Source: Faecalibacterium sp. I3-3-33
GTDB lineage: Bacteria; Bacillota; Clostridia; Oscillospirales; Ruminococcaceae
Assembly (NCBI RefSeq): GCF_023347295.1
Contig: NZ_CP094469.1
Location: forward strand, 1,302,001 to 1,366,000
Reading direction: 5' to 3'
DNA length: 64,000 nt
Shown here: piece by piece, positions 42,634 to 51,954 of the stretch
Position numbering within the stretch: position 1 is the first letter of the stretch
Layout of the letters: each line of letters begins with the position of its first letter
Notes under the pieces: model-generated
Told to the model about the DNA's origin: nothing
What the model saw: the letters and a program-made list of their open reading frames with translations, nothing else
Database searches by the model: none
Position numbers and translations under genes: made by a program

Positions 42634-45123
42634 TTATACCTTCCAGAACGCTGCCAACGCCGTTTCCAGCGCAGCGGTGCCGGGCAGATACCGGATATGC
42701 TGCCAGTGCGGCGGGAACAGGCGGGCGGTGTCGGGCTGCGCAAAGCGGTCGTCCAAAAGCAGCACCACGCCCTTGTCCTGCGGGGTGCGCACCACCCGCC
42801 CGGCGGCTTGCAGTACCTTGTTCATGCCCGGGTAGCGGTAGGCGTAGTCAAAGCCGCAGCCGGACTGCTCCTCATAATAGCGGCGCAGCATCTCCTGCCG
42901 GGGGTTCACCTGCGGCAGACCCACCCCCACGATGGCGCAGCCGATGAGCCGGTCGCCCACAAGGTCTACGCCCTCGCCGAAGATGCCGCCCATCACGGCA
43001 AAGCCCAGCAGCGTTTGGGCAGGGTGGGGCACGAACTGCGCCAGAAACTCCGCGCGCCCGGCATCATCTAAGCTGCGCTGCTGCACAAGGGTGTGGATAT
43101 CCGGCCAGCGGGCGGCAAAGGCTTCGTACACCTGCTGCAAATAGGCGTAGCTGGGGAAAAACGCCAGATAGTTGCCGGTCTTGCCCCGCGCCAGCGCCGC
43201 CAGCGCATCGGCTACGGCGGGCACACTGGCTTCCCGCTGGTGGTAGCGGGTGGAGATGCCCGGCAGGCAGAACAGCCCCAGATTTTCCGGCGGGAAAGGG
43301 CTTGGCAGCGCCACCGCTCGGGCATCGGCGCAGCCCAGCACGTTGCGGTAAAAGGCGGGCGGGGTCAACGTGGCACTGAACAGTGCCGCGCTGCGCCCTG
43401 CCGCCAGACTGGCGTCCACAAAGGGGGCGGGGTCTAAGCAGAGCAGATGCAGCTCCAGCTCGCTGCCCCGGGCGGTGAGCTGGGTAACAAAATGGCTGTC
43501 GTACCGGTCGGCGGCGCGGGCGATATCCTGCAAGGCAAAGTAAAGCTCCAGCAGCTGCGCATGGGCGGGGTCCTCGGGGTTCTGTTCCAGCCAATCCTGT
43601 AAAGGGGTGTGCACCGCCCGCAGGGCAGCGGGCAAAGCGGCGGGCAGCTGCTGCAAAAACACGGTGCCATCCCGGGCATACAGCGGCTGAGGCAGGGCAA
43701 AGTCCGGGGCAGCTTCGGCGGGCAAAAGGCTCACCTGTGCGGGTTCTGTCTCCCCGGCGGGCTCTGCGCCTATACGGGGCGCAGCCTGTGCGCAGGCCTT
43801 GCGCGCCGCCAGAAAGACTTTATCCGCCTTGGTCAGTGCGGTCTTTAAGCTGCTTTTGCCCTTGCCCAGCGCCCGCTTTGCCTCGGTCAGGCTGCTTTTG
43901 GCAAACTGCGCCGAGTACATGGCGCGGGCTCTGTCCGGCAGGTTGTGCGCCTCGTCAATGAGGAACAGCCAGTCCCCGGCGGCATCAAAAAAGCGCTTGA
44001 GGTGCACCACCGGGTCAAACAGATAGTTGTAGTCCCCGATGACCACATCGCACCACTCGCTCAAGTCCAGCCCCAATTCAAAGGGACACACCGAGAACTG
44101 CCGGGCGGTGTCCGCCAGTGCGGCGCGGCTGAAACTGCCGCTGCCGTCCAGCAGAGCCGCCAGCGCGTCCTTGCGGCGGTCGTAGTAGCCGTTGGCGAAG
44201 GGACAGGCTTCCGGCAGACAGGCGGGATGCCCTTCGGCGTCCGGGTGCAGACAAGCTTTTTCCTTGGCGGTCAGGGTCACACTGCGCAGTGCAAGGCCGG
44301 GCTGGGCGGCACGCAGCCGTGCCACTGCGTCCTCGGCGGCGGCTTGGGTGGTGTTGCGGGCGGTCAGGTAGAACAGCTTTGCGCCGCAGCCCTCGCCCAT
44401 GGCTTTCAGGGCAGGGAAGAGCGCGCTCATGGTCTTGCCGATGCCGGTAGGTGCCTGACAAAAAACGCGGGTGCCGCCCTTGCGGTCGGCGCTTTTTCCG
44501 GCGCGGCAGGCGCGGTACACTTCGCCCGCCAGCGCCCGCTGCCCGGGGCGGTACTCCGCAAAGGGAAATTGCAACGCCGCAAGGCTCTGGCTGCGCCGGG
44601 TGTCCCAGTCCAGCTGCCGCTGCGCCCACGGGGCGTACTGCGTTAAAAGCTGCTGCAAAAACTGCTCCAGCTGCTGCCGGGTGAACTGCCGGGTAAAGCG
44701 TAGGATCTGGTCGGTATCAACCTGATAATAGGTCAGCCGCACCGCAAGCGCATCCAGCCCCTGCTGGCTGCTAAAAATGGCGGCATATACCATGCCCTGC
44801 GCCCAGTGGCAGGGGTTCAGCTCCTCGGTGATCTCCTCATAGGGGACAGTGGTGGTCTTGATCTCGTCAATGGTCACGGTGCCGTTTTCGTCGGTGAAAA
44901 TGCCGTCTGCCCGGCCCTCCAGCGTAAAGGCGATGCCGCAGGCTTCCCACTTCGCGCTGAGGAATACCTCGGCCTGATAGCCCTCCCCGGCGGCCTTTTG
45001 CAGCTTACGGTGGATGCGTGCGCCCTCGTTAGCGCGGTCAAAACCGGCAAAGCGGCTGTCGATGCTGCCGGTGCGCAGCAGAAACTCCACCAGCTGTCGG
45101 ATGGGCAGATGGATGCTTGCCAA
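42634..45123 (-). CDS. Nuclease-helicase fusion, Rad3/DinG-type Fe-S helicase
   Basis: An 829-residue DNA repair protein. The N-terminal ~200 residues look like a PD-(D/E)xK nuclease of RecB/Cas4 type (EGRADGIF then TIDEIKTTTV). The rest is an XPD/DinG-type superfamily 2 helicase: Walker A APTGIGKTMS near residue 240, four cysteines of an Fe-S cluster (KACLH, PACLP, EACPF, SVCPF), DEAH box LIDEAHNLPDRA, and C-terminal GIFGEGVDL and AAGRVVRTPQD. It is the last gene of a minus-strand operon with a P-loop ATPase and a uracil-DNA glycosylase. The fusion suggests unwinding coupled to cleavage. Confidence 0.88.
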   Translation of the reverse strand: MASIHLPIRQLVEFLLRTGSIDSRFAGFDRANEGARIHRKLQKAAGEGYQAEVFLSAKWEACGIAFTLEGRADGIFTDENGTVTIDEIKTTTVPYEEITEELNPCHWAQGMVYAAIFSSQQGLDALAVRLTYYQVDTDQILRFTRQFTRQQLEQFLQQLLTQYAPWAQRQLDWDTRRSQSLAALQFPFAEYRPGQRALAGEVYRACRAGKSADRKGGTRVFCQAPTGIGKTMSALFPALKAMGEGCGAKLFYLTARNTTQAAAEDAVARLRAAQPGLALRSVTLTAKEKACLHPDAEGHPACLPEACPFANGYYDRRKDALAALLDGSGSFSRAALADTARQFSVCPFELGLDLSEWCDVVIGDYNYLFDPVVHLKRFFDAAGDWLFLIDEAHNLPDRARAMYSAQFAKSSLTEAKRALGKGKSSLKTALTKADKVFLAARKACAQAAPRIGAEPAGETEPAQVSLLPAEAAPDFALPQPLYARDGTVFLQQLPAALPAALRAVHTPLQDWLEQNPEDPAHAQLLELYFALQDIARAADRYDSHFVTQLTARGSELELHLLCLDPAPFVDASLAAGRSAALFSATLTPPAFYRNVLGCADARAVALPSPFPPENLGLFCLPGISTRYHQREASVPAVADALAALARGKTGNYLAFFPSYAYLQQVYEAFAARWPDIHTLVQQRSLDDAGRAEFLAQFVPHPAQTLLGFAVMGGIFGEGVDLVGDRLIGCAIVGVGLPQVNPRQEMLRRYYEEQSGCGFDYAYRYPGMNKVLQAAGRVVRTPQDKGVVLLLDDRFAQPDTARLFPPHWQHIRYLPGTAALETALAAFWKV

Positions 45124-45150
45124 GGCGTTTCACCTCCGTTGTTTTTTGCT

Positions 45151-46236
45151 TTATCCTACCCCGAACAGCTCCATGCACTGGGCGGCTGCGGCATCCACCT
45201 GTGCAAAGTCTACGGCGGTGCGGTAGTAGGTCTCCAATTCATCGTGGCAGCTTTTTGCCTGCGCCATCAGGGCACAGGCCTGTTCCAGCAGCTCGGCGGC
45301 GGCGCGCTCGTTGAAGCGCAGCCGTGCCCGGCAGGCAGAAAGGTTCTCCCTATCCACAAAACGGCTGCACCGCACGGTCTGCGCCGCAGACAGCCGCACC
45401 GGATGCCAGCGGTTGTCGGTCAGGAATGCCAGCCGCAGGGAGGGGATAAGGATGTGGTCGATCTTATCCTCCGGGTGCATGGCGCATGGGCAGGTGATGA
45501 TGTGGTAGCCCCGCGCCAGCGCTTCGGCGCGGATGAGCTCCAGCAGCAGGCGGGACACTGCCCCGTAGTCGTCCCGGAAGAGGATGCACCGGTCTGCCAG
45601 TGCCTGCACTGTGCCCTGATAGAACACCTCGCCCTTGGGCGTGATGGCCGAGAGCAGCCGCAGCTCTTCAGAGCCCATCTCCTCGGTGCGGGGCAAAAGG
45701 CGGGTGCACAGCCGCTTGACGTAGCGGCGCACTTTTTCAAAGTTTGCGCTGCACGCTTCGGCGCGGCGGCTGTCCAGTAGCAGGCTGCCCGCCGAGGCCA
45801 CATACCGCGCTGCCCGGCTGCGCAGCAGCTGGTTGCGGGCAAACAGGGCGGTCACCTCGTCCTTGTGGGGGTGCAGGGCATCGGCATCAATGGTGTGATA
45901 CAAACTCAGCACCCGCTCGTCTGCGCCGGGGGCTTCCGGCTCCACCACATGGGGCGCAGTGGCGTCGATGATGGCACGCTTCTGCCGCAGGAACACCACC
46001 CCGTCCAGACTGTCGGGGTCGCTGGCGCAGTGGATGCGCTGGATGGGTTCGCCTTTGTCCTGCGCAGCGCGCGCCAGCCGCTTCATCAGGGTAGACTTGC
46101 CGCAGCCCGGCCCGCTTTTGAGCAGTACCAGCTGCATCCCGGGCTCCCGGCGCAGCGGCGCAAAGTAGCCCTTGAACCCGGCGGGCGTTGTAGCGCCCAA
46201 AAAGAAATCCACAGAAGGATGCACGGAACTTTCCAT
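45151..46236 (-). CDS. P-loop ATPase/nucleotide kinase-like protein (PRK06851 type)
   Basis: A 361-residue protein with the Walker A loop KSGPGCGKSTLMKRL near residue 45 and the start HPSVDFFLGATTPAGFKGYF typical of an uncharacterised Firmicute ATPase group. A second half-repeat (ITPKGEVFYQGTVQALADR) suggests an internal duplication. No membrane segments. It lies between the glycosylase and the helicase gene, which suggests a DNA-related role, but that is context only. Confidence 0.75.
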   Translation of the reverse strand: MESSVHPSVDFFLGATTPAGFKGYFAPLRREPGMQLVLLKSGPGCGKSTLMKRLARAAQDKGEPIQRIHCASDPDSLDGVVFLRQKRAIIDATAPHVVEPEAPGADERVLSLYHTIDADALHPHKDEVTALFARNQLLRSRAARYVASAGSLLLDSRRAEACSANFEKVRRYVKRLCTRLLPRTEEMGSEELRLLSAITPKGEVFYQGTVQALADRCILFRDDYGAVSRLLLELIRAEALARGYHIITCPCAMHPEDKIDHILIPSLRLAFLTDNRWHPVRLSAAQTVRCSRFVDRENLSACRARLRFNERAAAELLEQACALMAQAKSCHDELETYYRTAVDFAQVDAAAAQCMELFGVG

Positions 46237-46295
46237 ACAAAAACACCTCGCTTTTGCTTTACAGTATGCAAAAGCGGTGCGGTTGGTTCCTGTCC

Positions 46296-46868
46296 TTATT
46301 TATGATAGGTATGCTCGCACACAGCGGCAATGGTGTCCCGCAGCACGGTAAAGTCCGCAAAAGCTTCGGGCTTGTTCTGGGGCTGGCGCAGCAGGGCGGC
46401 GGGGTGGAAGGTGCCCATGAACAGGATGCCGCCCTTATTTATGATCTGCCCGTGCTCCCGGGTGACGGAAAAATCCTGCCGGATCATCCGCTGGGCGGCA
46501 ACGCGCCCAAGGCAGACCACGATTTTAGGCTGCAGCAGCCGGAACTGTTCCCGCAGCCACGGCATACAGGCTTCGCTCTCGGCGGGCAGCGGGTCGCGGT
46601 TCTGAGGCGGGCGGCACTTGACGATGTTGGCAATATAGCAGTTTTTGCTGCGGTCAAGGTCGATGGCAAACAGGTATTTGTCCAGCAGCTGGCCGCTGCG
46701 CCCCACAAAGGGCAGACCTTGCTCGTCCTCGCTCTGGCCGGGTCCCTCGCCCACAAACAGCACCTCGGCGTCCAGCACGCCCTGCCCGAACACCACGTTC
46801 GTCCGGGTGGCGCACAGCTCGCACCGGGTGCAGGCAAGGCATTCGGCCTTTAAAGTATCCATATCCAT
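46296..46868 (-). CDS. Type 4 uracil-DNA glycosylase (Fe-S)
   Basis: Removes uracil from DNA. The 190 residues show an N-terminal cysteine cluster (ECLACTRCELC), the active-site GEGPGQSEDEQGLPFVG and the C-terminal GTFHPAALLRQ; further cysteines (KNCYIANIVKCRPP) complete a 4Fe-4S site. The start is decided by AAGGAG 9 nt before the ATG at 46868; an upstream TTG codon begins within this ribosome site. First gene of the repair operon, divergent from pta. Confidence 0.92.
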   Translation of the reverse strand: MDMDTLKAECLACTRCELCATRTNVVFGQGVLDAEVLFVGEGPGQSEDEQGLPFVGRSGQLLDKYLFAIDLDRSKNCYIANIVKCRPPQNRDPLPAESEACMPWLREQFRLLQPKIVVCLGRVAAQRMIRQDFSVTREHGQIINKGGILFMGTFHPAALLRQPQNKPEAFADFTVLRDTIAAVCEHTYHK

Positions 46869-46962
46869 GGAGAACATCTCCTTCAAAACCAGTATGATAT
46901 TTTATTCACAAATAAAACAAGGCTTTCTCCCCTAAAATATAGCACAAAAACACAATTTTGTC

Positions 46963-46990
46963 TTGAACTTTTTGCCGTCTGTGCTAGAAT
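46963..46990 (+). promoter_or_regulatory. Promoter of pta
   Basis: TTGAAC and TAGAAT are 16 bp apart. Confidence 0.65.
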
Positions 46991-47063
46991 AAAGAAGAAA
47001 GGCATCCTTGTGTCCAACAGACACGGGAGCAAATTTTGGAAAGCATTTTCGGAGGTAATCACA

Positions 47064-48089
47064 ATGGCTGATATGTTTGCACCGCTGGTAGCACAGCTGA
47101 AGGCAAATCCCAAGACGATCGTGTTCACCGAGGGCAATGACCCCCGCATTCTGGAGGCCGCAAGCAAGCTGCTGGCCGAGGGTGTGCTGAAGGTCGTTAT
47201 GGTGGGCAACGAGGCAGAGTGCAAGGCTGCTGCCGCCGCCGGTAACTTTGATATTTCCGCTGCCGAGATCATCGACCCGGAGAACTACGCCGGTTTTGAT
47301 GAGATGGTCAGCACCATGGTGGAGCTGCGCAAGGGCAAGCAGTCCGCTGAGGAGTGCACCGCACTGCTGAAGAAGTCCAACTACTTCGGCACCATGCTGG
47401 TGAAGATGGGCAAGGCTGACTGCCTGCTGGGCGGCGCTACCTACTCCACCGCCGACACCATCCGTCCCGCTCTGCAGCTGGTCAAGACCAAGAAGGGCGC
47501 ACATCTGGTGAGCTCCTGCTTTATTCTGGACCGCGACTGCGGCGAAGAGGGTCTGAAGCGCATTGCCATGGGCGACTGCGCTGTCAACATTGATTACACC
47601 GATACCGTCGATAAGGCTACCGGCGAGGTCAAGGTCTCTGCCGCTGCTAAGCTGGCAGAGGTGGCTGTGGAGACTGCCCGCACCGCAAAGCTGTTCGGCA
47701 TCGACCCGAAGGTGGCTGTGCTGAGCTTCTCCACCAAGGGCTCTGGCAAGGGCGGCACCGTGGCACTGAGCCACGACGCTACCATCAAGGCACAGGAGAT
47801 GGATCCCGAGCTGGCAGTGGACGGCGAGCTGCAGTTTGACGCAGCCGTTGCTCCCGAGGTCGCACAGGTCAAGTGCAAGGGCAGCAAGGTGGCTGGTCAG
47901 GCCAACACCTTCATCTTCCCCTGCATCGAGGCCGGCAACATCGGCTATAAGATCGCACAGCGTCTGGGCGGCTACGCTGCTTACGGCCCCATCCTGCAGG
48001 GCCTGAACGCTCCCATCAACGACCTGTCCCGCGGCTGCAACGCAGACGAGGTGTACAAGATGAGCCTGATCACCGCTTGCCAGTCTTAA
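47064..48089 (+). CDS. pta: Phosphate acetyltransferase
   Basis: Interconverts acetyl-CoA and acetyl phosphate, feeding ATP-yielding acetate metabolism. The 341 residues match the short PTA form. Motifs include TIVFTEGNDPRILEAA, GGATYSTADTIRPALQ and GNIGYKIAQRLGG. GGAGGT lies 7 nt before the ATG at 47064. The usual partner ackA is not adjacent. A phosphate butyryltransferase is an alternative in a butyrate producer, but the length and motifs favour Pta. Confidence 0.93.
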   Translation: MADMFAPLVAQLKANPKTIVFTEGNDPRILEAASKLLAEGVLKVVMVGNEAECKAAAAAGNFDISAAEIIDPENYAGFDEMVSTMVELRKGKQSAEECTALLKKSNYFGTMLVKMGKADCLLGGATYSTADTIRPALQLVKTKKGAHLVSSCFILDRDCGEEGLKRIAMGDCAVNIDYTDTVDKATGEVKVSAAAKLAEVAVETARTAKLFGIDPKVAVLSFSTKGSGKGGTVALSHDATIKAQEMDPELAVDGELQFDAAVAPEVAQVKCKGSKVAGQANTFIFPCIEAGNIGYKIAQRLGGYAAYGPILQGLNAPINDLSRGCNADEVYKMSLITACQS

Positions 48090-48108
48090 ACAATTTCGGC
48101 ACAAACGA

Positions 48109-48135
48109 GGAGAAGCTTTCGGGCTTCTCCTTTTT
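48109..48135 (+). terminator. Terminator of pta
   Basis: GGAGAAGC pairs with GCTTCTCC and T5 follows. Confidence 0.85.
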
Positions 48136-48148
48136 ATTTTGCCCCCTC

Positions 48149-48177
48149 TTGCAATCCGGCGGGGTTTATGGTACAAT
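48149..48177 (+). promoter_or_regulatory. Promoter of SRP RNA
   Basis: TTGCAA and TACAAT are 17 bp apart, ending 26 nt before the SRP RNA stem. Confidence 0.88.
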
Positions 48178-48202
48178 ATCTTAGCATCCACAAGGATGTG
48201 TC

Positions 48203-48385
48203 GGACAGCGCCTGCTGCGTGGTTCGGCATACGGATGCGGGTCCTGTACGATGGGCTCGCTGTGAACCAGGTCAGGTGGGGAACCAAGCAGCCTTAAGCA
48301 GTGCGTTCGTGCGTTTCAGTAAGCCTGCATCCGTATGCCGAGTTACGCAAGGCGGGGACAAAACCCCGTCGAGCGCTGTCCTTTT
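48203..48385 (+). ncRNA. ffs: Signal recognition particle RNA, large bacterial type
   Basis: The conserved helix 8 tip is present (CCAGGTCAGGTGGGGAACCAAGCAGCC). Outer strands GGACAGCGC and GCGCTGTCC close the molecule, and CGGCATACGGATGC pairs with GCATCCGTATGCCG. The extra outer region fits the Alu-containing large form of Clostridia and Bacillus. A T-rich run follows. It lies just upstream of dnaX, as scr does in Bacillus. Exact 5' end is uncertain; a hairpin (GCATCCACAAGGATGT) precedes it. Confidence 0.93.
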
Positions 48386-48423
48386 ATTTTTGCCGCAAAG
48401 GCCGGGAAAGGGGAGAGATCGCC

Positions 48424-50310
48424 ATGTATCGTGCGCTTTACCGCAAATGGAGACCCCAGCGGTTTGAGGATGTGGTGGGCCAGCGTGCCATCGTGACCGC
48501 CCTGAAAAACCAGATCACCGCAGGGCGCATAGGCCATGCGTATCTGTTTACCGGCGTGCGCGGCACCGGCAAGACCACCTGCGCCAAAATTTTTGCCAAG
48601 GCGGTCAACTGTCTGCACCCGGAGGGTGGCGACCCCTGCGGGAAATGCGAGATCTGCAAGGGTATCGACAACGGCAGCCTGCTGGACGTGGTGGAGATGG
48701 ACGCAGCCTCCAACAACGGCGTGGACGATATCCGCGACCTGCGGGACGAGACCGCCTACACCCCCAGCGCCTGCCAGTATAAGGTGTATATCATCGACGA
48801 GGTGCACATGCTGTCCACAGCGGCCTTCAATGCGCTGCTGAAAACGCTGGAAGAGCCCCCCGCGCACGTCATCTTCATTCTGGCGACCACCGAGATTCAG
48901 AAGGTGCCCGCCACCATCCTCTCCCGCTGTCAGCGGTACGATTTTACCCGCATCGGGCCGGAGGATATCGCACGGCGGGTGGAGTATATCGCCGGGGAGG
49001 AAAAGCTGGAGCTGACCTCCGATGGCGCGGAGCTGATCGCCCGTCTGGCCGATGGTGCGCTGCGCGATGCACTGTCCATTCTGGACACCTGCGCCGGCGT
49101 TACCGCCAAAATTGACGCGGACGTGGTGCGCCGCATGGCGGGTGTGACCGACCGCAGCTACCTGTTCCATATTTCTGACGCCTTGGAAGCGCAGGACGCC
49201 GCCGCCGCGCTGGCACAGCTGGCGCAGCTGCGGCAGCAGTCGGTGGACGTGAAGCGCCTGACCGAGGAACTGATCGCCCACTACCGCGCCCTGATGCTGG
49301 CGGCGCTGCCCGGCGGGCAGGCGCTGCTGTCCGGTGTTTCGCCGGAGGAAGAGGCGCTGTACCTGCAAAAAGGCCCGGAGATGGGGCAGCGGGAAGCCAT
49401 CCGCGCCATCCGCACTTTGGGCACGGCGCTGGAGCACATGACCCGTGGCAGCGACCAGCGCATCGAGTTGGAACTGGCACTGTTCGGCCTGTCCGAGCCG
49501 CCCCAGCAGATGCAGGCGGTAACGGTACAGACCGCCCCCGCCCGCGCGGCACAGCCGGAAGCACCTCGCCCCTTTGCGGCAGCGGTGCAGCCCTTTGTCA
49601 GCGCCCCGGTGCAGCCCGCCCCCGCAGCTGCTGCACCACAGACCCCGGAAGCAGTAGAAGAGCCTGCCCCTGCCGTGCAGCAGACCCCTCCGCAGCCTGC
49701 CGCACAGGAAGCACCGCCCGTCCCTGCGGACGAGCTGCCGCCCATGCCAGAGGAACCGCCAGTACAGCAGAGCAATGCCGCCCTGCCGTGGGACGAGCCT
49801 GCCCCGCAGGCACCGCCGCCGGAGGAGCCGGAGCCGGTCAGTCAGCCGGAGCAGCCCGCCCTCGCAGAACCCACGCAGTCGGCTCCTGCGGCAGAGGAAC
49901 CGCCTGCCCTGGTGCAGGAGCACCCCGCCGACCCGGTGCTGACCAAGCCCCGCAGCGTGGCGCAGCAGGGCACGAACCCCTTCCCGTACTGGGGGCAGAT
50001 CGTGCAGAAGCTGGAAGGCATCGACCCCATGCTGTATATGTATCTGCGCAAGTCCAAAGCTTACTTTGACGGCACCCGCGTGCTGATCGACGGCGGCAAG
50101 ACCTTCCGGGATTTTATCCGGGTGAACAAGGACAGCCAGAAGCTGATCAAAAAGCTGATCGCCGAGGTATCCGGCGTGCCGGTGCCCATCGGCCCCTACG
50201 AGCCCAAAACAGCCGGAAAGACCGCCTCCAATGCGGAGCAGTCCCTTCTGGCACTGGAAAAGCTGGGGTTAGAGGTCAGCATTGAGGATACCGCCCGCAA
50301 AAAGCGATAA
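48424..50310 (+). CDS. dnaX: DNA polymerase III subunit gamma/tau
   Basis: The clamp-loader ATPase that ties the replicase together. Of 628 residues, the first ~370 are the AAA+ part: Walker A GVRGTGKTTCAKIF near residue 45, a zinc module (LHPEGGDPCGKCEICKG), Walker B IIDEVHML and sensor LATTEIQKVPATI. Residues ~375-535 are a Pro/Ala/Glu/Gln-rich linker. The C-terminal ~90 residues form the tau tail. ATG at 48424 is preceded by GGGGAGA. Gene order dnaX-ebfC-recR is the Bacillus one. Confidence 0.97.
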   Translation: MYRALYRKWRPQRFEDVVGQRAIVTALKNQITAGRIGHAYLFTGVRGTGKTTCAKIFAKAVNCLHPEGGDPCGKCEICKGIDNGSLLDVVEMDAASNNGVDDIRDLRDETAYTPSACQYKVYIIDEVHMLSTAAFNALLKTLEEPPAHVIFILATTEIQKVPATILSRCQRYDFTRIGPEDIARRVEYIAGEEKLELTSDGAELIARLADGALRDALSILDTCAGVTAKIDADVVRRMAGVTDRSYLFHISDALEAQDAAAALAQLAQLRQQSVDVKRLTEELIAHYRALMLAALPGGQALLSGVSPEEEALYLQKGPEMGQREAIRAIRTLGTALEHMTRGSDQRIELELALFGLSEPPQQMQAVTVQTAPARAAQPEAPRPFAAAVQPFVSAPVQPAPAAAAPQTPEAVEEPAPAVQQTPPQPAAQEAPPVPADELPPMPEEPPVQQSNAALPWDEPAPQAPPPEEPEPVSQPEQPALAEPTQSAPAAEEPPALVQEHPADPVLTKPRSVAQQGTNPFPYWGQIVQKLEGIDPMLYMYLRKSKAYFDGTRVLIDGGKTFRDFIRVNKDSQKLIKKLIAEVSGVPVPIGPYEPKTAGKTASNAEQSLLALEKLGLEVSIEDTARKKR

Positions 50311-50340
50311 AAATTGTTTATAATAAAGGAGAATGCCATT

Positions 50341-50679
50341 ATGAAAGCAAGAATGCCCGCAGGCTACGGCCGCCCCGATATGAACGCCCTGATGCGTCAG
50401 GCTCAGAAGATGCAGGAGGACATGAAGAGCAAGCAGGCCGAGTTGGAAGCCGCCGAGTACACCGGCAGTGCCGCCGGTGAGATGGTGACCGTAAAGATGA
50501 ACGGCAAGCATGAGGTGCTGTCCATCACCATCAAGCCCGAGGCTGTGGATCCGGACGACATCGAGATGCTGGAAGACATGGTGGCTGCTGCCATCAACGC
50601 CACCGTAAAGCAGGTGGATGAGACCGCCGAGGCCGAGATGGGCAAGCTGACCGGCGGCCTGAACATTCCGGGTCTCTGA
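50341..50679 (+). CDS. ebfC: Nucleoid-associated protein YbaB/EbfC
   Basis: A 112-residue DNA-binding protein of the YbaB family. MNALMRQAQKMQEDMKSKQAELE and the VTVKMNGKHEVLSITI segment are characteristic, and the C-terminus is Gly/Leu-rich (GGLNIPGL). AAGGAG lies 9 nt before the ATG. It is placed between dnaX and recR, as usual. Confidence 0.97.
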   Translation: MKARMPAGYGRPDMNALMRQAQKMQEDMKSKQAELEAAEYTGSAAGEMVTVKMNGKHEVLSITIKPEAVDPDDIEMLEDMVAAAINATVKQVDETAEAEMGKLTGGLNIPGL

Positions 50680-50698
50680 GCCGGGAAGGGGAGATACC

Positions 50699-51298
50699 AT
50701 GGACTACACTGCCGCACCGCTGGAAAAGCTGATCGAAGAGTTCGGCAAGTTTCAGGGCGTGGGCCGCAAGGGTGCTACCCGCATGGCCTATCAGGTGCTG
50801 AGTATGTCGGATAAGGACGCTGCGGCGCTGGCCGATGCCATCCGCGGCGCACACACCCGGCTGCACCGGTGCCGCATCTGCCAGAACTACACGGACGCTG
50901 ACCTGTGCCCGGTGTGCGCCAGCGCCAAGCGGGATACCTCGGTGATCTGCGTGGTGGAAAAACCCCGGGACGTGCAGGCTTTTGAGCGCACCCGGGAGTA
51001 TAACGGCTTGTACCATGTGCTGCATGGTCTGCTGGACCCGCTGGCCGGTGTGGGCGCAGAGCAGTTGACCGTCAAGGAACTGCTGGCGCGGCTGAAGGAC
51101 GACACGGTGAAGGAGGTCATCATGGCCATGAACCCCACCGTGGAGGGCGAAGCTACCGCCATGTATCTGGCAAAGCTCATCAAGCCGCTGGGCATCCGGG
51201 TCACCCGGCTTGCCTCCGGTCTGCCGGTGGGCGCCAGTCTGGAATACGCGGACGAGACCACCCTGTACCGGGCACTTTCCGGCCGGGGAGAACTGTAA
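50699..51298 (+). CDS. recR: Recombination mediator RecR
   Basis: Works with RecO/RecF to load RecA at gaps. The 199 residues have a helix-hairpin-helix (EFGKFQGVGRKGATRMAYQ), a four-cysteine zinc finger (CRICQNYTDADLCPVCAS) and a Toprim domain (ICVVEKPRDVQAFE ... MAMNPTVEGEATAMYL). It starts 19 nt after ebfC. Confidence 0.98.
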   Translation: MDYTAAPLEKLIEEFGKFQGVGRKGATRMAYQVLSMSDKDAAALADAIRGAHTRLHRCRICQNYTDADLCPVCASAKRDTSVICVVEKPRDVQAFERTREYNGLYHVLHGLLDPLAGVGAEQLTVKELLARLKDDTVKEVIMAMNPTVEGEATAMYLAKLIKPLGIRVTRLASGLPVGASLEYADETTLYRALSGRGEL

Positions 51299-51334
51299 AT
51301 CTGTAAAAATTTACAATTCTGTCAGAAACAGCCC

Positions 51335-51362
51335 TTGCATTACCCTGAAAAAATGGTATACT
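51335..51362 (+). promoter_or_regulatory. Promoter of smpB
   Basis: TTGCAT and TATACT are 16 bp apart. Confidence 0.75.
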
Positions 51363-51399
51363 GAAACAACAAACGGAACGGAGAAAGGAGGCGCGCAGC

Positions 51400-51882
51400 A
51401 TGGCACCCACAAAGGAGCGCCCGGCGACCAAGACCATCGCCACCAACCGCGAAGCGCGCCACGAGTATTTTGTTCTGGAAGCGCTGGAGACCGGTGTGGA
51501 ACTCAAGGGCACCGAGGTGAAAAGCCTGCGGGCCGGCGGGGTCAACCTGAAGGACAGCTGGGTGGATATTGAAAACGGCGAGCTGCTGGTAAAGGGGATG
51601 CACATCAGCCCCTACGACCACGGCAACCTGTTCAATCAGGATCCCATGCGCGTCCGGCGGCTTCTGGCGCACAAAAGTGAGATTCGGCGTCTGCACCAGC
51701 AGTGCAAGCTGCAGGGCTATACGCTGGTGCCGCTCTCGCTTTACTTCAAGCATGGCCGCGTAAAGATGGAAGTGGGCTTGTGCAAGGGCAAAAAGCTGTA
51801 CGACAAGCGTGCCGATGCCGCCCAGCGCGATGCAAAGCGTTCCATTGACCGGGCTGTGAAGTCCAACGGCAAGTATTATTAA
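51400..51882 (+). CDS. smpB: tmRNA-binding protein SmpB
   Basis: Carries tmRNA into stalled ribosomes for trans-translation. The 160 residues show TKTIATNREARHEYFV, GVELKGTEVKSLRAGGVNL and HKSEIRRL, and a basic C-terminal tail (KRADAAQRDAKRSIDR) typical of SmpB. AAAGGAGG lies 9 nt before the ATG. The tmRNA gene follows 72 nt downstream, so the two partners are physically linked. Confidence 0.98.
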   Translation: MAPTKERPATKTIATNREARHEYFVLEALETGVELKGTEVKSLRAGGVNLKDSWVDIENGELLVKGMHISPYDHGNLFNQDPMRVRRLLAHKSEIRRLHQQCKLQGYTLVPLSLYFKHGRVKMEVGLCKGKKLYDKRADAAQRDAKRSIDRAVKSNGKYY

Positions 51883-51954
51883 GCATTCCAATTGCAGACT
51901 GCGGCTCACCGCAGAAATCCAAGCTTTCCGCACATCGCAAGATGTGCTTTATAT

